Counted from the stretch's first letter, positions 1 to 8,323 are shown. The stretch: 64,000 bases of DNA from Pseudomonadales bacterium (GCA_028281005.1 JANQKS010000013.1:1-64000), one strand, 5' to 3'. Translations and numbers: made by a program. The notes: a model not told the origin generated them from the letters alone.

Positions 1-282
1 AGAGATGACCTCTATTCCCATGTCCCCAGCCTTCGCGAATACGGCTTCGATATCATTCACATACACTACAAGAACCACCCCATGACCGAGTGGATTTTCA
101 GTGCTTACTTCATGATCATGGTGACCAGGCTCGATGAGATGAAGTTGAAGAAACACCTTGTCGTCTGCTAACAACATATCAAATTCGCGTCCGCCGTGAC
201 CCGATTTGACGCCCAAAAAATCCTGGTACCAGCGTGAGGCAACTTCTACGTCTTTGACGAACAACATTGTTGTGGACTGCAT
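1..282 (-). CDS. VOC/glyoxalase-fold protein (3' end outside window)
   Basis: The reading frame begins with ATG at 282 and runs open to the window edge, giving 94 residues. The start MQSTTMLFVKDVEVASRWYQ followed by DFLGV is the usual first beta-alpha unit of vicinal-oxygen-chelate proteins. Later pieces VFLQLHL and GVVLVVYVNDIEAVFAKA fit the next strands and helix. Such proteins are small cytosolic metal-binding enzymes or resistance proteins; the substrate cannot be told. The C-terminus is missing because the window ends. Family assignment is fairly secure, function unknown. Confidence 0.75.
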   Translation of the reverse strand, partial: MQSTTMLFVKDVEVASRWYQDFLGVKSGHGGREFDMLLADDKVFLQLHLIEPGHHDHEVSTENPLGHGVVLVVYVNDIEAVFAKAGDMGIEVIS

Positions 283-885
283 ACAAATTCCATTTCCAGA
301 AGCACTCTCAGCGTACCCATTTAATGCTGTGCTCGCAAGACGTTATCCAGAGCAACCCGGCGGCGGTGACCTGAATCTTCGAAAGTTAACAGCAAACCTG
401 AAAAACTTGTACACGCAACGCTTGCTCCGCCTTGGCCGCATCCAAGGCAGGCCTATCGTGGGACGCCATTAGCTCAAACAACCAAGCACAGATAGCGCTC
501 GTTGCAGGAGTTACTATGGATGCTGCGACAACAACGGTCTGCCAGTGTGTTGGGGCCGGATAGCTATTAGGTCTTCCACCGGGCCGAAATACCTCCCATT
601 CTGCGTGCCCCCACAGGCGATTTCCTACGCCGTAAACTCAAAATCAATTTACGATACGATATTGGCATATATCTTCGAAGAGCACGTCTTGGTGGCCTAG
701 TACTACAGGCCGCCAACATTTTTACTCTACCCTGAAGTGGTACGCTGCTAATGAGGACATCGAGCGATTAATTCCCGGTGTACCTTGGCATTTTGGTCGC
801 GATTTTAGCAGGACGGGAAAAGTGCCTGTTATGGCAATTTTACCTTCTACATAGCAGTTACCCTCTCGCGCAAACAATTTCCTAA
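283..885. other. Region without an intact gene
   Basis: About 600 bases lie between the VOC gene and the KwaB-like remnant, with many stops in all frames and a lower GC content than the main chromosome part. I see no intact gene. Short coding-like stretches in different frames suggest decayed mobile DNA. One of these, around 708-853, is listed separately. Confidence 0.5.
708..853 (+). pseudogene. Possible fragment of a tyrosine recombinase
   Basis: One frame reads GRQHFYSTLKWYAANEDIER then LIPGVPWHFG before a stop at 851-853. This resembles the region 'R..F...TLLRWY..G.D.ER..P.L.TYLGH' of site-specific tyrosine recombinases. The upstream part and the catalytic His/Tyr region are not visible. 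The match is by eye and short, so this is only a suggestion consistent with a decayed mobile region. Confidence 0.2.
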
Positions 886-1533
886 CGACGAGACGACCAT
901 ACACCTTTAAACGCGCCGGACGAAAATCTAAACCAATTGAGAGCAATATTGGTCTTGGTTGGCAACCATGAAACACAACTGTCGATCTACAAACACCAGT
1001 ATCCCGTCTCCTTCCTAAAGCCAGGAAACTGGTTTGGTTTGCTGCCTGACGCAAACAATCGCTTCAAGAAACTTGACTCTGAAATCATCAAAGTCAACGG
1101 AACGCTCGAGTTTTTGACTATCGATGAGACCCATTACAGCTTCAATCTCAATACACTTGAGAGATTTTTTGGCTTCCAAGAAGCAATCAAGAACGTTGCC
1201 CAGGCTGGTATCGAGGCCATCGCTTCGTCCGAGCTTCTTGCGGTTCATAGCGTGTTGGAGGCTCGCCTTGATGACATTGCTTTCGCCAGAAAGCTCGTTC
1301 GATGCACAAGTGGTTCACCAGTTCTGGGAAGCATCCCTGTTCAGGACGTAATTAATTTCACACAGCAACATCCAGCGTTGAAAGGTCAGTTTTCTTACAA
1401 CGACGACGGTACGAAACTGTTGCTCTCATCCAAAGCGTCTAAGAATCTCTTTTTGAAGTTATTGATTGATGATTATTTCCAGTCCGAACTGACACATATG
1501 TACTACGACAGTATTGCCAAGGACGCGGTCTGA
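886..1533 (+). pseudogene. KwaB-like (DUF4868) protein, N-terminally truncated
   Basis: The frame is open from just after a stop at 883; the first plausible start is TTG at 937, leaving 198 residues. There is no in-frame ATG until near the end. The sequence follows the DUF4868 pattern of KwaB, the second protein of the Kiwa anti-phage system: an 'ILVLVGN...YKHQYPV' strand, 'LERFFGFQEAI' helix, 'FARKLVR...SPVLG', and the ending 'LLIDDYFQSELT...Y.S.AKD'. KwaB proteins are about 310-320 residues, so roughly the first third is missing. No four-helix membrane partner (KwaA) is seen upstream. GC is lower than in the rest of the window, as expected of transferred defence genes. It is probably a remnant, though a short standalone protein cannot be excluded. 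Confidence 0.5.
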
Positions 1534-1582
1534 GAGTTGTATTGCGCACCCCGTGAGAACGAACCCCGATCGCTCATGTCCA

Positions 1583-2788
1583 TCACTCGATTCCGTCTTC
1601 TAGGAACGGAGTTTCCAACTCAACGCAGATAGCTGACCATTGAGTCATGAGCTCTCGTCGAAGTTTGAGCATATCCGTCCTGAGATATGCTGCTTCTACC
1701 TTATCTACCAACTTGTGCGCCAGCGCTCCCTCGACGACTTCTTTGGGAAAGTCTGTTTGTTCCGCTGCCCAATCGCGGAACGAGGACCTAAAGCCATGGA
1801 CGGTAATGCCCGCCACTTCCATCCGCTTAAGCAAAGCTAGCATTGCGTTTTCGGACATCGCCTTCGATTCAAAGGAAGAGAACACGTATTCATCTTCAGA
1901 CAAACACTTGTGAACTAATGCGACGGCTGGAGCGGTCAGTGGAACTCGGTGCTCCTTGCCGGCCTTCATGCGATCTGCCGGTACAGTCCAGACCTTGGTG
2001 TTCAGGTCGAACTCATCAGGGGTGGCAAACCGCACCTCACTTGTACGAGCAGCCGTGAGAATGAGGAATTGGAGTGCTTTAGCTGCCATTCCGTCTTCTT
2101 TGCTGAGCCTTTTGTAGAAGGCTGGCACCTCAGCGTAAGGTAGCGCAGAGTGATGAACGACCTTCTGAGTTGCGACACGACTGGGGAGAGAGTGCTCAAG
2201 GTTTCCGCGCCAGCGGGCCGGATTGTCACCACTCCGATATCCCTCGACCGCCGCCCAATCGAGAATTTTTTCGATACGCCCACGAACACGAGATGCAGTT
2301 TCCGCCTTCTCAAGCCATATCGGTTCGAGAATATGAATGACGTGATCACGATGGACCTCTTCAGTACCTAGCGAGCCAATGATGGGTTCGGCGTAATCAC
2401 GCAGCGTATTCGCCCATTGATTCGCGTGTTTCGGGTTCTTCCAGGTTGGGCGATGAATGTCGATGTACCGGGCTGCACCTTCCTTGAATGTTGGCATGCT
2501 CGACTTGGCTTTACGTTTCTTCTTAGCCTTAAGCGGGTCAATGTCATGGTGCAATTGTTTCTGTGCTTCATTTGCAGCCAATCTTGCTTCAGCAAGGGAC
2601 ACAACATGTATTGAGCCCAATCCCATGTTGTGCGCCTTTCCATTGCGCATGTAGCGGAAGATCCAGCTTTTGGAGACGTTGTCGCTCGCTTTGCGAACTT
2701 GCAGGTAAAGGCCATTTCCATCGGCATATGCGCCTGGTTTTTCAACGGTACGAATCTTAGTGACCGAGAGTCGGTTTCGGGACCCCAA
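1583..2788 (-). CDS. Tyrosine-type integrase, P4 family with arm-binding domain
   Basis: The 401-residue protein has the N-terminal arm DNA-binding domain of DUF4102 integrases (about residues 1-90: 'YADGNGLYLQVRKA', 'WIFRYMRNGK', 'MGLGSIHVVSLAEAR'), a core-binding domain (about 95-200) and a C-terminal catalytic domain. The catalytic set is present: Arg248 in AARTSEV, Lys near 275, His331-x-x-Arg334 in HGFRSSFRDW, His358 and the nucleophile Tyr368. It looks intact. Integrases of this class insert islands into the 3' ends of tRNA genes. The tRNA-Asp gene at 5527-5603 has its 3' end facing this gene, so it is the likely target, with two IS elements now between them. Confidence 0.9.
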   Translation of the reverse strand: MGSRNRLSVTKIRTVEKPGAYADGNGLYLQVRKASDNVSKSWIFRYMRNGKAHNMGLGSIHVVSLAEARLAANEAQKQLHHDIDPLKAKKKRKAKSSMPTFKEGAARYIDIHRPTWKNPKHANQWANTLRDYAEPIIGSLGTEEVHRDHVIHILEPIWLEKAETASRVRGRIEKILDWAAVEGYRSGDNPARWRGNLEHSLPSRVATQKVVHHSALPYAEVPAFYKRLSKEDGMAAKALQFLILTAARTSEVRFATPDEFDLNTKVWTVPADRMKAGKEHRVPLTAPAVALVHKCLSEDEYVFSSFESKAMSENAMLALLKRMEVAGITVHGFRSSFRDWAAEQTDFPKEVVEGALAHKLVDKVEAAYLRTDMLKLRRELMTQWSAICVELETPFLEDGIE

Positions 2789-2925
2789 CCTTCTACCTAC
2801 AAGCTTACATACAAAATACTCATAGAACCTATGAGAAACGATGACGAGCTCAGAGTCAGCGAATTCCTTCTAACTCAATGTTTTTATTGATAAAACTGAG
2901 AGCTATGGAGAGGGGTGAAAAGTGA

Positions 2926-2973
2926 GGTACCCGACAGATAGTTAACGTTTTATACCGAACACATGGTTTACAC
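2926..2973. repeat. Left terminal repeat of IS copy A
   Basis: It contains an outer motif (ccgacagatagttaacg) and an inner motif (cgaacacatggtttacac), in inverted orientation to the repeats at 4173-4220. These are presumed transposase-binding sites. Confidence 0.65.
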
Positions 2974-2999
2974 AATGAGGCATTTGGGAGGACACCCAG

Positions 3000-4178
3000 A
3001 TGCCATGGAAGGAGTGTAAACCGATGGATGAACGTCTTAAGTTCGTAGCTCGCCTTCTAGAAGGCGAGAAAATGGCACCGCTATGTCGCGAGTTCGGTAT
3101 TTCAAGAGTCACCGGCTACAAGATCTTCAATCGCTATAAGACCTTGGGCTTAGAAGGTCTTCACGATCGATCCCGAAGACCTTATCGACAAGCCAACCAA
3201 CTGCCCTATCAGGTCGAGCGATTGATCCTGCAGATTAAACAAGAACACCCAAGTTGGGGTGCGCCAAAAATACGTGACAAAGTGATTCGCGAGTTCGCGA
3301 TGCTCAAACCGCCCGCTAAAAGCACCATCCATGCTGTACTCGATCGCCATGGCCTGGTTAAACGTCGTAAACGCAAAAGACGCCGCGCTGAGGGGACTGA
3401 TCGACATCACGTCACAGAGCCCAACAAGCTCTGGTGCGCTGACTATAAAGGCGAGTTCATGTTGGGTAACAAACAGTATTGTTATCCCTTAACCATCACT
3501 GACTACAGTTCCCGCTACCTGCTTGCGTGTGAAGCATTACCTTCAACCCGTAAAGACCTGGCATTCACCGTGTTTGAACGCACTTTCCAGCAATACGGCC
3601 TACCCCTCGCTATCAGAACGGATAACGGCACACCGTTTGGCTCTGGCAATGCTTTCTTTGGACTGACTCAACTCTCTGTCTGGTGGCTACGACTGGGGAT
3701 CAAGATTGAACGGATCCAACCCGGTCAGCCACAACAAAACGGGCGACACGAGCCCATGCACTTAACCCTCAAACAGGACGCCACTAAACCGCCTTCGTTC
3801 AACTTCCTACAACAACAGGAACGCTTCGATCAGTTCGTAGAGATTTACAACCATCAACGTCCTCACCAGCCACTTAAGGGGCGATACCCCGGCGACCTAT
3901 TTACACCTTCGACTCGATCATACAGGCCTGCAAGAGAGCCAGAATATCCTTTCCATGATCGAACCGTACGTATTACCCACTGTGGGCGAATCTGCATCGG
4001 CAAAAGAAAGATCAGTTTAAGCCGCGCTTTTGCCGGACAAATGGTCGGGATACGAGAAGTGGAAGACCAAATCTGGCTTGTGAGTTTTATGGACTACGAT
4101 TTAGGATTCTTTGATGAGAAGGAGGGACGCGTGGAACCCACAGCTAATCCCTCTATCTCGGTACCGGCAAAAGTGTAA
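3000..4178 (+). CDS. IS481 family transposase, copy A
   Basis: This is a DDE transposase of 392 residues. An N-terminal helix-turn-helix (about 10-60, 'REFGISRVTGYKIFNRYK') is followed by a basic linker 'KRRKRKRR' and a retroviral-integrase-like core with Asp in 'CADYKGEF', Asp in 'RTDNGTPF' and Glu in 'QNGRHEPMH'. Full length and no frameshift, so it may be active. In place of the usual HERMH around the last catalytic residue it has HEPMH, which could lower activity. It closely resembles copy B (4302-5489) in length and order of motifs but clearly differs in sequence, so they are two related insertions rather than a fresh duplication. Confidence 0.92.
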   Translation: MPWKECKPMDERLKFVARLLEGEKMAPLCREFGISRVTGYKIFNRYKTLGLEGLHDRSRRPYRQANQLPYQVERLILQIKQEHPSWGAPKIRDKVIREFAMLKPPAKSTIHAVLDRHGLVKRRKRKRRRAEGTDRHHVTEPNKLWCADYKGEFMLGNKQYCYPLTITDYSSRYLLACEALPSTRKDLAFTVFERTFQQYGLPLAIRTDNGTPFGSGNAFFGLTQLSVWWLRLGIKIERIQPGQPQQNGRHEPMHLTLKQDATKPPSFNFLQQQERFDQFVEIYNHQRPHQPLKGRYPGDLFTPSTRSYRPAREPEYPFHDRTVRITHCGRICIGKRKISLSRAFAGQMVGIREVEDQIWLVSFMDYDLGFFDEKEGRVEPTANPSISVPAKV

Positions 4179-4220
4179 ACCATGTGTCCGCTATGATCTG
4201 TAAACCATCTGACCGGTACA
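4173..4220. repeat. Right terminal repeat of IS copy A
   Basis: Inner motif gtgtaaaccatgtgtccg (overlapping the last codons and stop of the transposase) and outer motif ctgtaaaccatctgaccgg, 26 bases apart. Inverted match to 2926-2973. Confidence 0.7.
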
Positions 4221-4230
4221 GACCAGCTGA

Positions 4231-4278
4231 GCTTCCCGAAACATAGTTTACACACTATTCCGGACACATAGGTTACAC
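4231..4278. repeat. Left terminal repeat of IS copy B
   Basis: Outer motif cccgaaacatagtttacac and inner motif cggacacataggttacac, about 24 bases apart, inverted with respect to 5466-5513. Confidence 0.65.
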
Positions 4279-4301
4279 ATTCAGGCATTTGGGAAGGACA
4301 A

Positions 4302-5489
4302 ATGCCCTGGAAAGAGTGTAGCCCTATGGATGAAAGAATTAAGTTTGTCGCCCGAATTCTCGACGGAGAAAAAATGGCCGTGGTCTGTCGAGAGTTTGGG
4401 ATCTCTCGTAAGACCGGATACAAAATCTACAATCGCTTCAAAGCGATGGGTCTGGACGGCCTCAAGGATCAGACGCGAAGACCTTACCGGCATGCGAACA
4501 AGCTGCCCTTTCAGATCGAACGCACCATCCTTGCTGTGAAACAGGAGTACCCCAATTGGGGTGCTCCTAAAATCCGCGAAAAGATCATTCGCCAATTCCC
4601 CGATGTAAAACCCCCTGCCACCAGCACGATCCATGCCGTACTAGATCGCCATGGGTTAGTAAAACGGCGTAAGCGAAGGAAATACAAAGCCCAGGGAACA
4701 GCGCTGAATCATGTTAAACACCCTAACGAACTCTGGTGCGCCGACTACAAAGGAGAGTTCATGCTGGGCAACAAGAAGTACTGTTATCCACTAACCATCA
4801 CCGACTACAGCTCTCGTTATCTGTTGGCTTGTGAAGGCCTAGATTCAACCAAGCACGTCCTTGCTCAACCTGTGTTTGAACAGACTTTTAGAGAGTTCGG
4901 ACTGCCTGCAGCGATCCGCACTGACAACGGTGTACCCTTCGCCGCGCCTAACGCGCTGTATGGCTTGAGCAAGCTCTCCGTGTGGTGGTTGAAGCTCGGC
5001 ATCAACATCGAACGTATCAAACCAGGTAACCCGCAACAGAACGGTCGACACGAACGCATGCATCTCACACTCAAGAAAGAGGCCACTAAACCCGCTGCGT
5101 TTAACTTCTTACAGCAGCAAGCCAAGTTCGATGACTTCATTGACGAATACAACCATGACCGGCCTCACCAAGCACTGGGAATGAAATATCCTGGCGAGGT
5201 GTACACACCTTCAGCTCGTCTCTACAGACCGCCTGAGGAGCCTGAATATCCCATGCATGATCGCACCATCCACGTCACCGCGTGCGGTCGGATCTGTTTA
5301 GGAAAAAAGAAAATTAACTTCAGTCGTGCGTTCGCGTCTGAAACCGTGGGAATAACCGAAGTCGGTGACAAGATATGGCTTGTCACCTTCCTAAGCTACG
5401 ATCTAGGATACTTCGACGAAGACAGTAAACGGCTCGAGCCGATAGTTAACCCCTTCTCGCCGAAAGTGTTACCTATGTCTTCGGAATAA
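4302..5489 (+). CDS. IS481 family transposase, copy B
   Basis: A 395-residue DDE transposase with the same architecture as copy A: helix-turn-helix ('REFGISRKTGYKIYNRFK'), basic linker ('KRRKRRKYK'), and integrase core with Asp in 'CADYKGEF', Asp in 'RTDNGVPF' and Glu in 'QNGRHERMH', the canonical form. Unlike copy A, all catalytic surroundings are standard, so this copy is the better candidate for an active enzyme. Its last codons overlap the inner right-end motif, so the gene and the terminal repeat share sequence. Confidence 0.92.
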   Translation: MPWKECSPMDERIKFVARILDGEKMAVVCREFGISRKTGYKIYNRFKAMGLDGLKDQTRRPYRHANKLPFQIERTILAVKQEYPNWGAPKIREKIIRQFPDVKPPATSTIHAVLDRHGLVKRRKRRKYKAQGTALNHVKHPNELWCADYKGEFMLGNKKYCYPLTITDYSSRYLLACEGLDSTKHVLAQPVFEQTFREFGLPAAIRTDNGVPFAAPNALYGLSKLSVWWLKLGINIERIKPGNPQQNGRHERMHLTLKKEATKPAAFNFLQQQAKFDDFIDEYNHDRPHQALGMKYPGEVYTPSARLYRPPEEPEYPMHDRTIHVTACGRICLGKKKINFSRAFASETVGITEVGDKIWLVTFLSYDLGYFDEDSKRLEPIVNPFSPKVLPMSSE

Positions 5490-5513
5490 AGTGTTACCTA
5501 TGTCTCCGGTAAG
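5466..5513. repeat. Right terminal repeat of IS copy B
   Basis: Two near-identical motifs, gtgttacctatgtcttcgg (5466-5484) and gtgttacctatgtctccgg (5491-5509), one base different and 25 bases apart. The first lies inside the transposase gene. Confidence 0.72.
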
Positions 5514-5526
5514 CACCTAAAGGAAA

Positions 5527-5603
5527 TGGCGGAGCGGACGGGATTCGAACCCGCGACCCCCGGCGTGACAGGCCGGTATTCTAACCAGCTGAACTACCGC
5601 TCC
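5527..5603 (-). tRNA. tRNA-Asp (anticodon GTC)
   Basis: Read on the minus strand it starts GGAGCGG, has D-arm GTTCAGCTGGTTAGAAT, an anticodon loop CCTGTCACG (GTC, Asp), T-arm GGTTCGAATCC, acceptor CCGCTCC, discriminator G and an encoded CCA. The 3' end faces the integrase and IS region, so this gene is the probable attachment site of the decayed island. It lies 21 bases downstream of tRNA-Val in the same transcript. Confidence 0.97.
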
Positions 5604-5624
5604 GTTTTCTCTTTTTAAGAGAAG

Positions 5625-5700
5625 TGGTGGGTGTTGCAGGGGTCGAACCTGCGACCTACGGCTTGTAAGGCCGTCGCTCTCCCAACTGAGCTAAACACCC
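5625..5700 (-). tRNA. tRNA-Val (anticodon TAC)
   Basis: On the minus strand: GGGTGTT acceptor, D-arm TAGCTCAGTTGGGAGAGC, anticodon loop CCTTACAAG (TAC, Val), T-arm GGTTCGACCCC, AACACCC, discriminator A and encoded CCA. First gene of a two-tRNA operon with tRNA-Asp. Confidence 0.97.
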
Positions 5701-5732
5701 GCGTTCAGACGTCGCTTTAAGCGAGGGCGCGT

Positions 5733-5760
5733 ATGTTACCTGCAATAAAGATGCTGTCAA
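5733..5760 (-). promoter_or_regulatory. Sigma-70 promoter of the tRNA-Val/tRNA-Asp operon
   Basis: On the minus strand a perfect -35 box TTGACA (5755-5760) is separated by 16 bases from TAACAT (5733-5738). The next bases, ACGCGCCCTCGC, form a GC-rich discriminator of the kind seen at stringently controlled stable-RNA promoters. It lies about 30 bases upstream of tRNA-Val. Confidence 0.75.
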
Positions 5761-5764
5761 TTGC

Positions 5765-6513
5765 TTATCCTAAGCTGCCCTACCCGCGACCTTTTGCATT
5801 AATAAACCGCCGCCCGCTTGCTCAACTTGAGCGACATTCATAGTCAGAAATCCCTCAAAATTTCAGCTGCTTGCATGAGATTCCTTCACGCCATTTTCAC
5901 AGTGATAGAAAAACTTCAATACTTTTCCACCGTCTTTTTGAGTTATCCACTGCGTTATCCCCATGCTATCCACCGCAACATGCAAACGTTTCGCTGGCGC
6001 AGAAAAATGGCAGGAGTAAGGTTACTACCAAGGTTGAGCGAAGAGTTGAGAAGGAAGACGGAAGCGAACAGACCACTCGCAAGAGTAGAAGGGAGTTTCA
6101 AGACACCATCTAAACGCGGAGCACAATCTTAAGATCCCTAGCCGGGGTCAGGGTCGTCAGGCTAAGGCGGCTCAAGGGTTAAGAACTAAGCTGGAGTGCG
6201 TACGAAGGCGAAGGGAAAGGCCCGAAATCTTTAAGGTGCCGGACACCGCGAAGGGCGACGTAGCCAGGCGTCGGAAAACAACGACTTTGAGTCACGGGCA
6301 GTCGGATCGGTTGGAGACGTTCAGCCACGAGAAGACAGCCAAGCGGTGGGAAACCGTCGCAGGGTGACCAGACCGACCTGAGTAGCCTTGAGCTACCTGG
6401 TCGGGCTAGCCCCCTGAACCGTATCGAGCACATGTCTCGGTACCCGAGAGAGAACCTTGCCACTTTGTAAGAAGCTGCAGGGTTTTCTTATTTTTGAGGC
6501 TATGAGAATCCCG
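5765..6513. other. Gene-free region with strong hairpins
   Basis: About 750 bases without a convincing coding region. From about 6130 the sequence becomes GC-rich and purine-rich and can form good hairpins: CCGACC/GGTCGG enclosing GTAGC/GCTAC (6383-6414) and TCTCGG-tac-CCGAGA (6435-6449). The open frames here have no recognisable protein features. It could be a structured RNA or a decayed element; I could not match it to RNase P RNA, tmRNA, 6S RNA or SRP RNA. Confidence 0.4.
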
Positions 6514-7188
6514 CTAATCCCCCTGCGCTGCCCGATACACCGGGCGAGTTTTGCTGAACAGCACACAGGGGCTGACCGCGTTAACACGCAGTGGCTGCCC
6601 TGGCGCCATACGAATCCAGCTCCAGGGTCCTAAGCGATGGGTTTGATCTTGCTGCCAGTCCAATTCTCCGGTCAACACCAGCAGTTCCCGCACGTAGTAA
6701 GATGCAGAGAAAGCAAACCGCTCCCCAGCAGGTACCCGCACCGCACTCACGACTTCATCGCCGTAGCGATAAAGTTCTTTCTCTTGTGCCACGGTAATGT
6801 CTGCAGCATCGTCGAACGGTATATCCGCCACCAGCGGTGTTAAGTCCTGCTCGTCAAACTGGCGCAGTTTTACAAAAATGACGCAGCCTGGGTCGCTGTG
6901 TGGCGTGTGTGCCGTCCCGGGGGGATTTCGTACATAGCTGCCCGCTGGGAAATTACCGTGTTCATCGGAGAACACCCCTTCCAGCACGATGAACTCCTCC
7001 CCTAAGGCATGGCCGTGCGGGTCAAATTGTGACTGCGGTGCATAACGCACCAAACTGGTGGCCACCGCCACCTCATCCCCGACTCGGTCCAACATGAGGC
7101 GTTCCACCCCCGGCAGTGGCGAAGCGACCCAGTCTTTGCTGTCACCTCGCACAAAGACGGTTTGATCTAAGTCTTCTCGCAAGTTCAT
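6514..7188 (-). CDS. Cupin protein, ChrR-like, two cupin units
   Basis: This 224-residue protein has two tandem cupin folds like the C-terminal domain of anti-sigma factor ChrR. The first unit carries metal-ligand candidates in 'FDPHGHALGEEFIVLEG' and 'NPPGTAHTPH' (His, Glu, His). The second ('RELLVLTGELDW', 'RMAPGQPLRV') has lost most ligands. It lacks the N-terminal zinc anti-sigma domain, so it is probably a small-molecule binding protein or dioxygenase-like enzyme rather than a sigma regulator. It ends the minus-strand pair with the flavin-dependent oxidoreductase gene, whose stop is only 7 bases before this start. Confidence 0.75.
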   Translation of the reverse strand: MNLREDLDQTVFVRGDSKDWVASPLPGVERLMLDRVGDEVAVATSLVRYAPQSQFDPHGHALGEEFIVLEGVFSDEHGNFPAGSYVRNPPGTAHTPHSDPGCVIFVKLRQFDEQDLTPLVADIPFDDAADITVAQEKELYRYGDEVVSAVRVPAGERFAFSASYYVRELLVLTGELDWQQDQTHRLGPWSWIRMAPGQPLRVNAVSPCVLFSKTRPVYRAAQGD

Positions 7189-7195
7189 ATTGGCA

Positions 7196-8323
7196 TTATG
7201 TCATGGCTGTGAGTTCATACTCGCCGGAAATGGCGTAGCGTCCGAGCAGGCCGTAATAAGACTCGCGGGCTTGCACATGCTGGGTAATCACGTGCATGTC
7301 TTGGAAGCGTCGCTGCAGTGTCTGTTGCTGATAGATGCCGGTGGAACCGGCAATCTTGTAGGCCAGGTCCACCACTTCCGCACATTCGCGGATCACATAC
7401 GTGCCCGCCATGCGTAGCTGCGCGCGTTGTTCATGATCGATGCGCCCGTTTGCGCAAACTTGCTCAAACACTTCTTCCACGGTGGCATACAAATACGCCC
7501 GCGCCGCCCGCCAGCAGGCTTGAGCCAAGCCCACAAAACGCTGTACGTCGGGGTCATCGCGCAAGCCAATGGCAGCAAAGCGCGGCACCTTACCCTGTGC
7601 AATCTGTAACACATCAGCCAACGCACCATGGGCCACACCAAGCGCAACCGACGCAAAACTCACTGCAAACAGCAGCGAACCCGGCACACGGGTCACTTCA
7701 TTATCCACGGTGGGCGCAGCCGCATTGTCCGCCACTTGGTCTGCGGGTAATTGCAGATCTTTGATGCGAAATTCGAAACTTCCGGTGCCTTTAAGGCCGG
7801 CCACCTGCCAATTGTCGGTGAAAGTCACCTGCTCCGGTTTGAAGTAAGCAATGCGGTACCCGCCCTCGCTGTATTTGGCCGCGCCCATCATCCAGGTGGC
7901 GTGCTGGCAGCCGCTGGAGAAGCCCCAGTGGCCGTTCAGCAGAAAGCCTCCTTCATTAGGGGTGATTGTGCACCCAAACGGAGGCCCGTTGGCCACTGAG
8001 GTATCTGGCGCATCCCAAATCTCGCGGATTTTTGTTGCGGGCAGCCACAGTGAGGTGGTGCCGATGACCGCGGCCTGATTCACACACCACGCCGTGCTGG
8101 CGTCCGCTTCGGCGAGGTGTTCGATGGCGGCCATAAACGTCTGAAAGGGTGTTTCAAAGCCGCCAAATGCTTCCGGTATCAGCAAGCGAAAAGCGCCGAT
8201 GTGTTTAAGCTGGCTCACCAGATCCTCGGGCAGCGCCCGGGTGCGCTCTATTTCGTCGCCCCGTGCAGCCACGTCCGGCAACAACGCCTCGATGGCGGCC
8301 ACCGCCTGCTCATATCCCGGCAC
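7196..8323 (-). CDS. Acyl-CoA dehydrogenase-fold flavin monooxygenase-like protein
   Basis: 375 residues with the acyl-CoA dehydrogenase fold: N-terminal helical domain ('IPEAFGGFETPFQTFMAAIE'), middle beta domain ('GFLLNGHWGFSSGCQHATW', 'VAGLKGTGSFEFRIKDLQLP') and C-terminal helical bundle. The phrase 'GHWGFSSGC' and the absence of a catalytic Glu base in the usual place resemble group D flavin monooxygenases (HsaA, HpaB-like) that use reduced flavin from a separate reductase. No reductase is adjacent. Start is GTG at 8323, preceded by GGGAG with good spacing. It is probably co-transcribed with the cupin gene downstream. Confidence 0.75.
   Translation of the reverse strand: MPGYEQAVAAIEALLPDVAARGDEIERTRALPEDLVSQLKHIGAFRLLIPEAFGGFETPFQTFMAAIEHLAEADASTAWCVNQAAVIGTTSLWLPATKIREIWDAPDTSVANGPPFGCTITPNEGGFLLNGHWGFSSGCQHATWMMGAAKYSEGGYRIAYFKPEQVTFTDNWQVAGLKGTGSFEFRIKDLQLPADQVADNAAAPTVDNEVTRVPGSLLFAVSFASVALGVAHGALADVLQIAQGKVPRFAAIGLRDDPDVQRFVGLAQACWRAARAYLYATVEEVFEQVCANGRIDHEQRAQLRMAGTYVIRECAEVVDLAYKIAGSTGIYQQQTLQRRFQDMHVITQHVQARESYYGLLGRYAISGEYELTAMT

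Larger units (their letters stand above)
2926..4220 (+). mobile_element. IS481-type insertion sequence, copy A
   Basis: One transposase gene is bounded by imperfect 48-base inverted repeats, 2926-2973 and 4173-4220, matching at roughly three of four positions. Each end carries two copies of a motif like 'cggacacatggtttacac', about 25 bases apart. The right tip reads ccggtaca. The element is about 1.3 kb, normal for the family. I found no clear target duplication. Confidence 0.75.
4231..5513 (+). mobile_element. IS481-type insertion sequence, copy B
   Basis: A second element in the same direction, starting only 10 bases after copy A. Its inverted repeats are 4231-4278 and 5466-5513, matching at roughly three of four positions. 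Each end again has two motifs about 25 bases apart ('acataggttacac' type). The right tip stops 13 bases from the tRNA-Asp 3' end. Confidence 0.72.

Noticed and set aside
6200-6450. Group II intron domain V/VI-like hairpins
   Set aside because: The 5' side of the supposed domain V does not pair properly with its ACGGTTC-like 3' side and there is no reverse transcriptase gene.
6179-6463. 94-residue minus-strand frame in the gene-free region
   Set aside because: Composition is Arg/Pro/Leu-rich without domain features or a good start site; more likely chance in GC-rich structured DNA.
6005-6480. CsrB/RsmY-like RNA suggested by several GGA triplets
   Set aside because: The number of GGA motifs is about that expected for purine-rich DNA and they are not placed in loops of regular hairpins.
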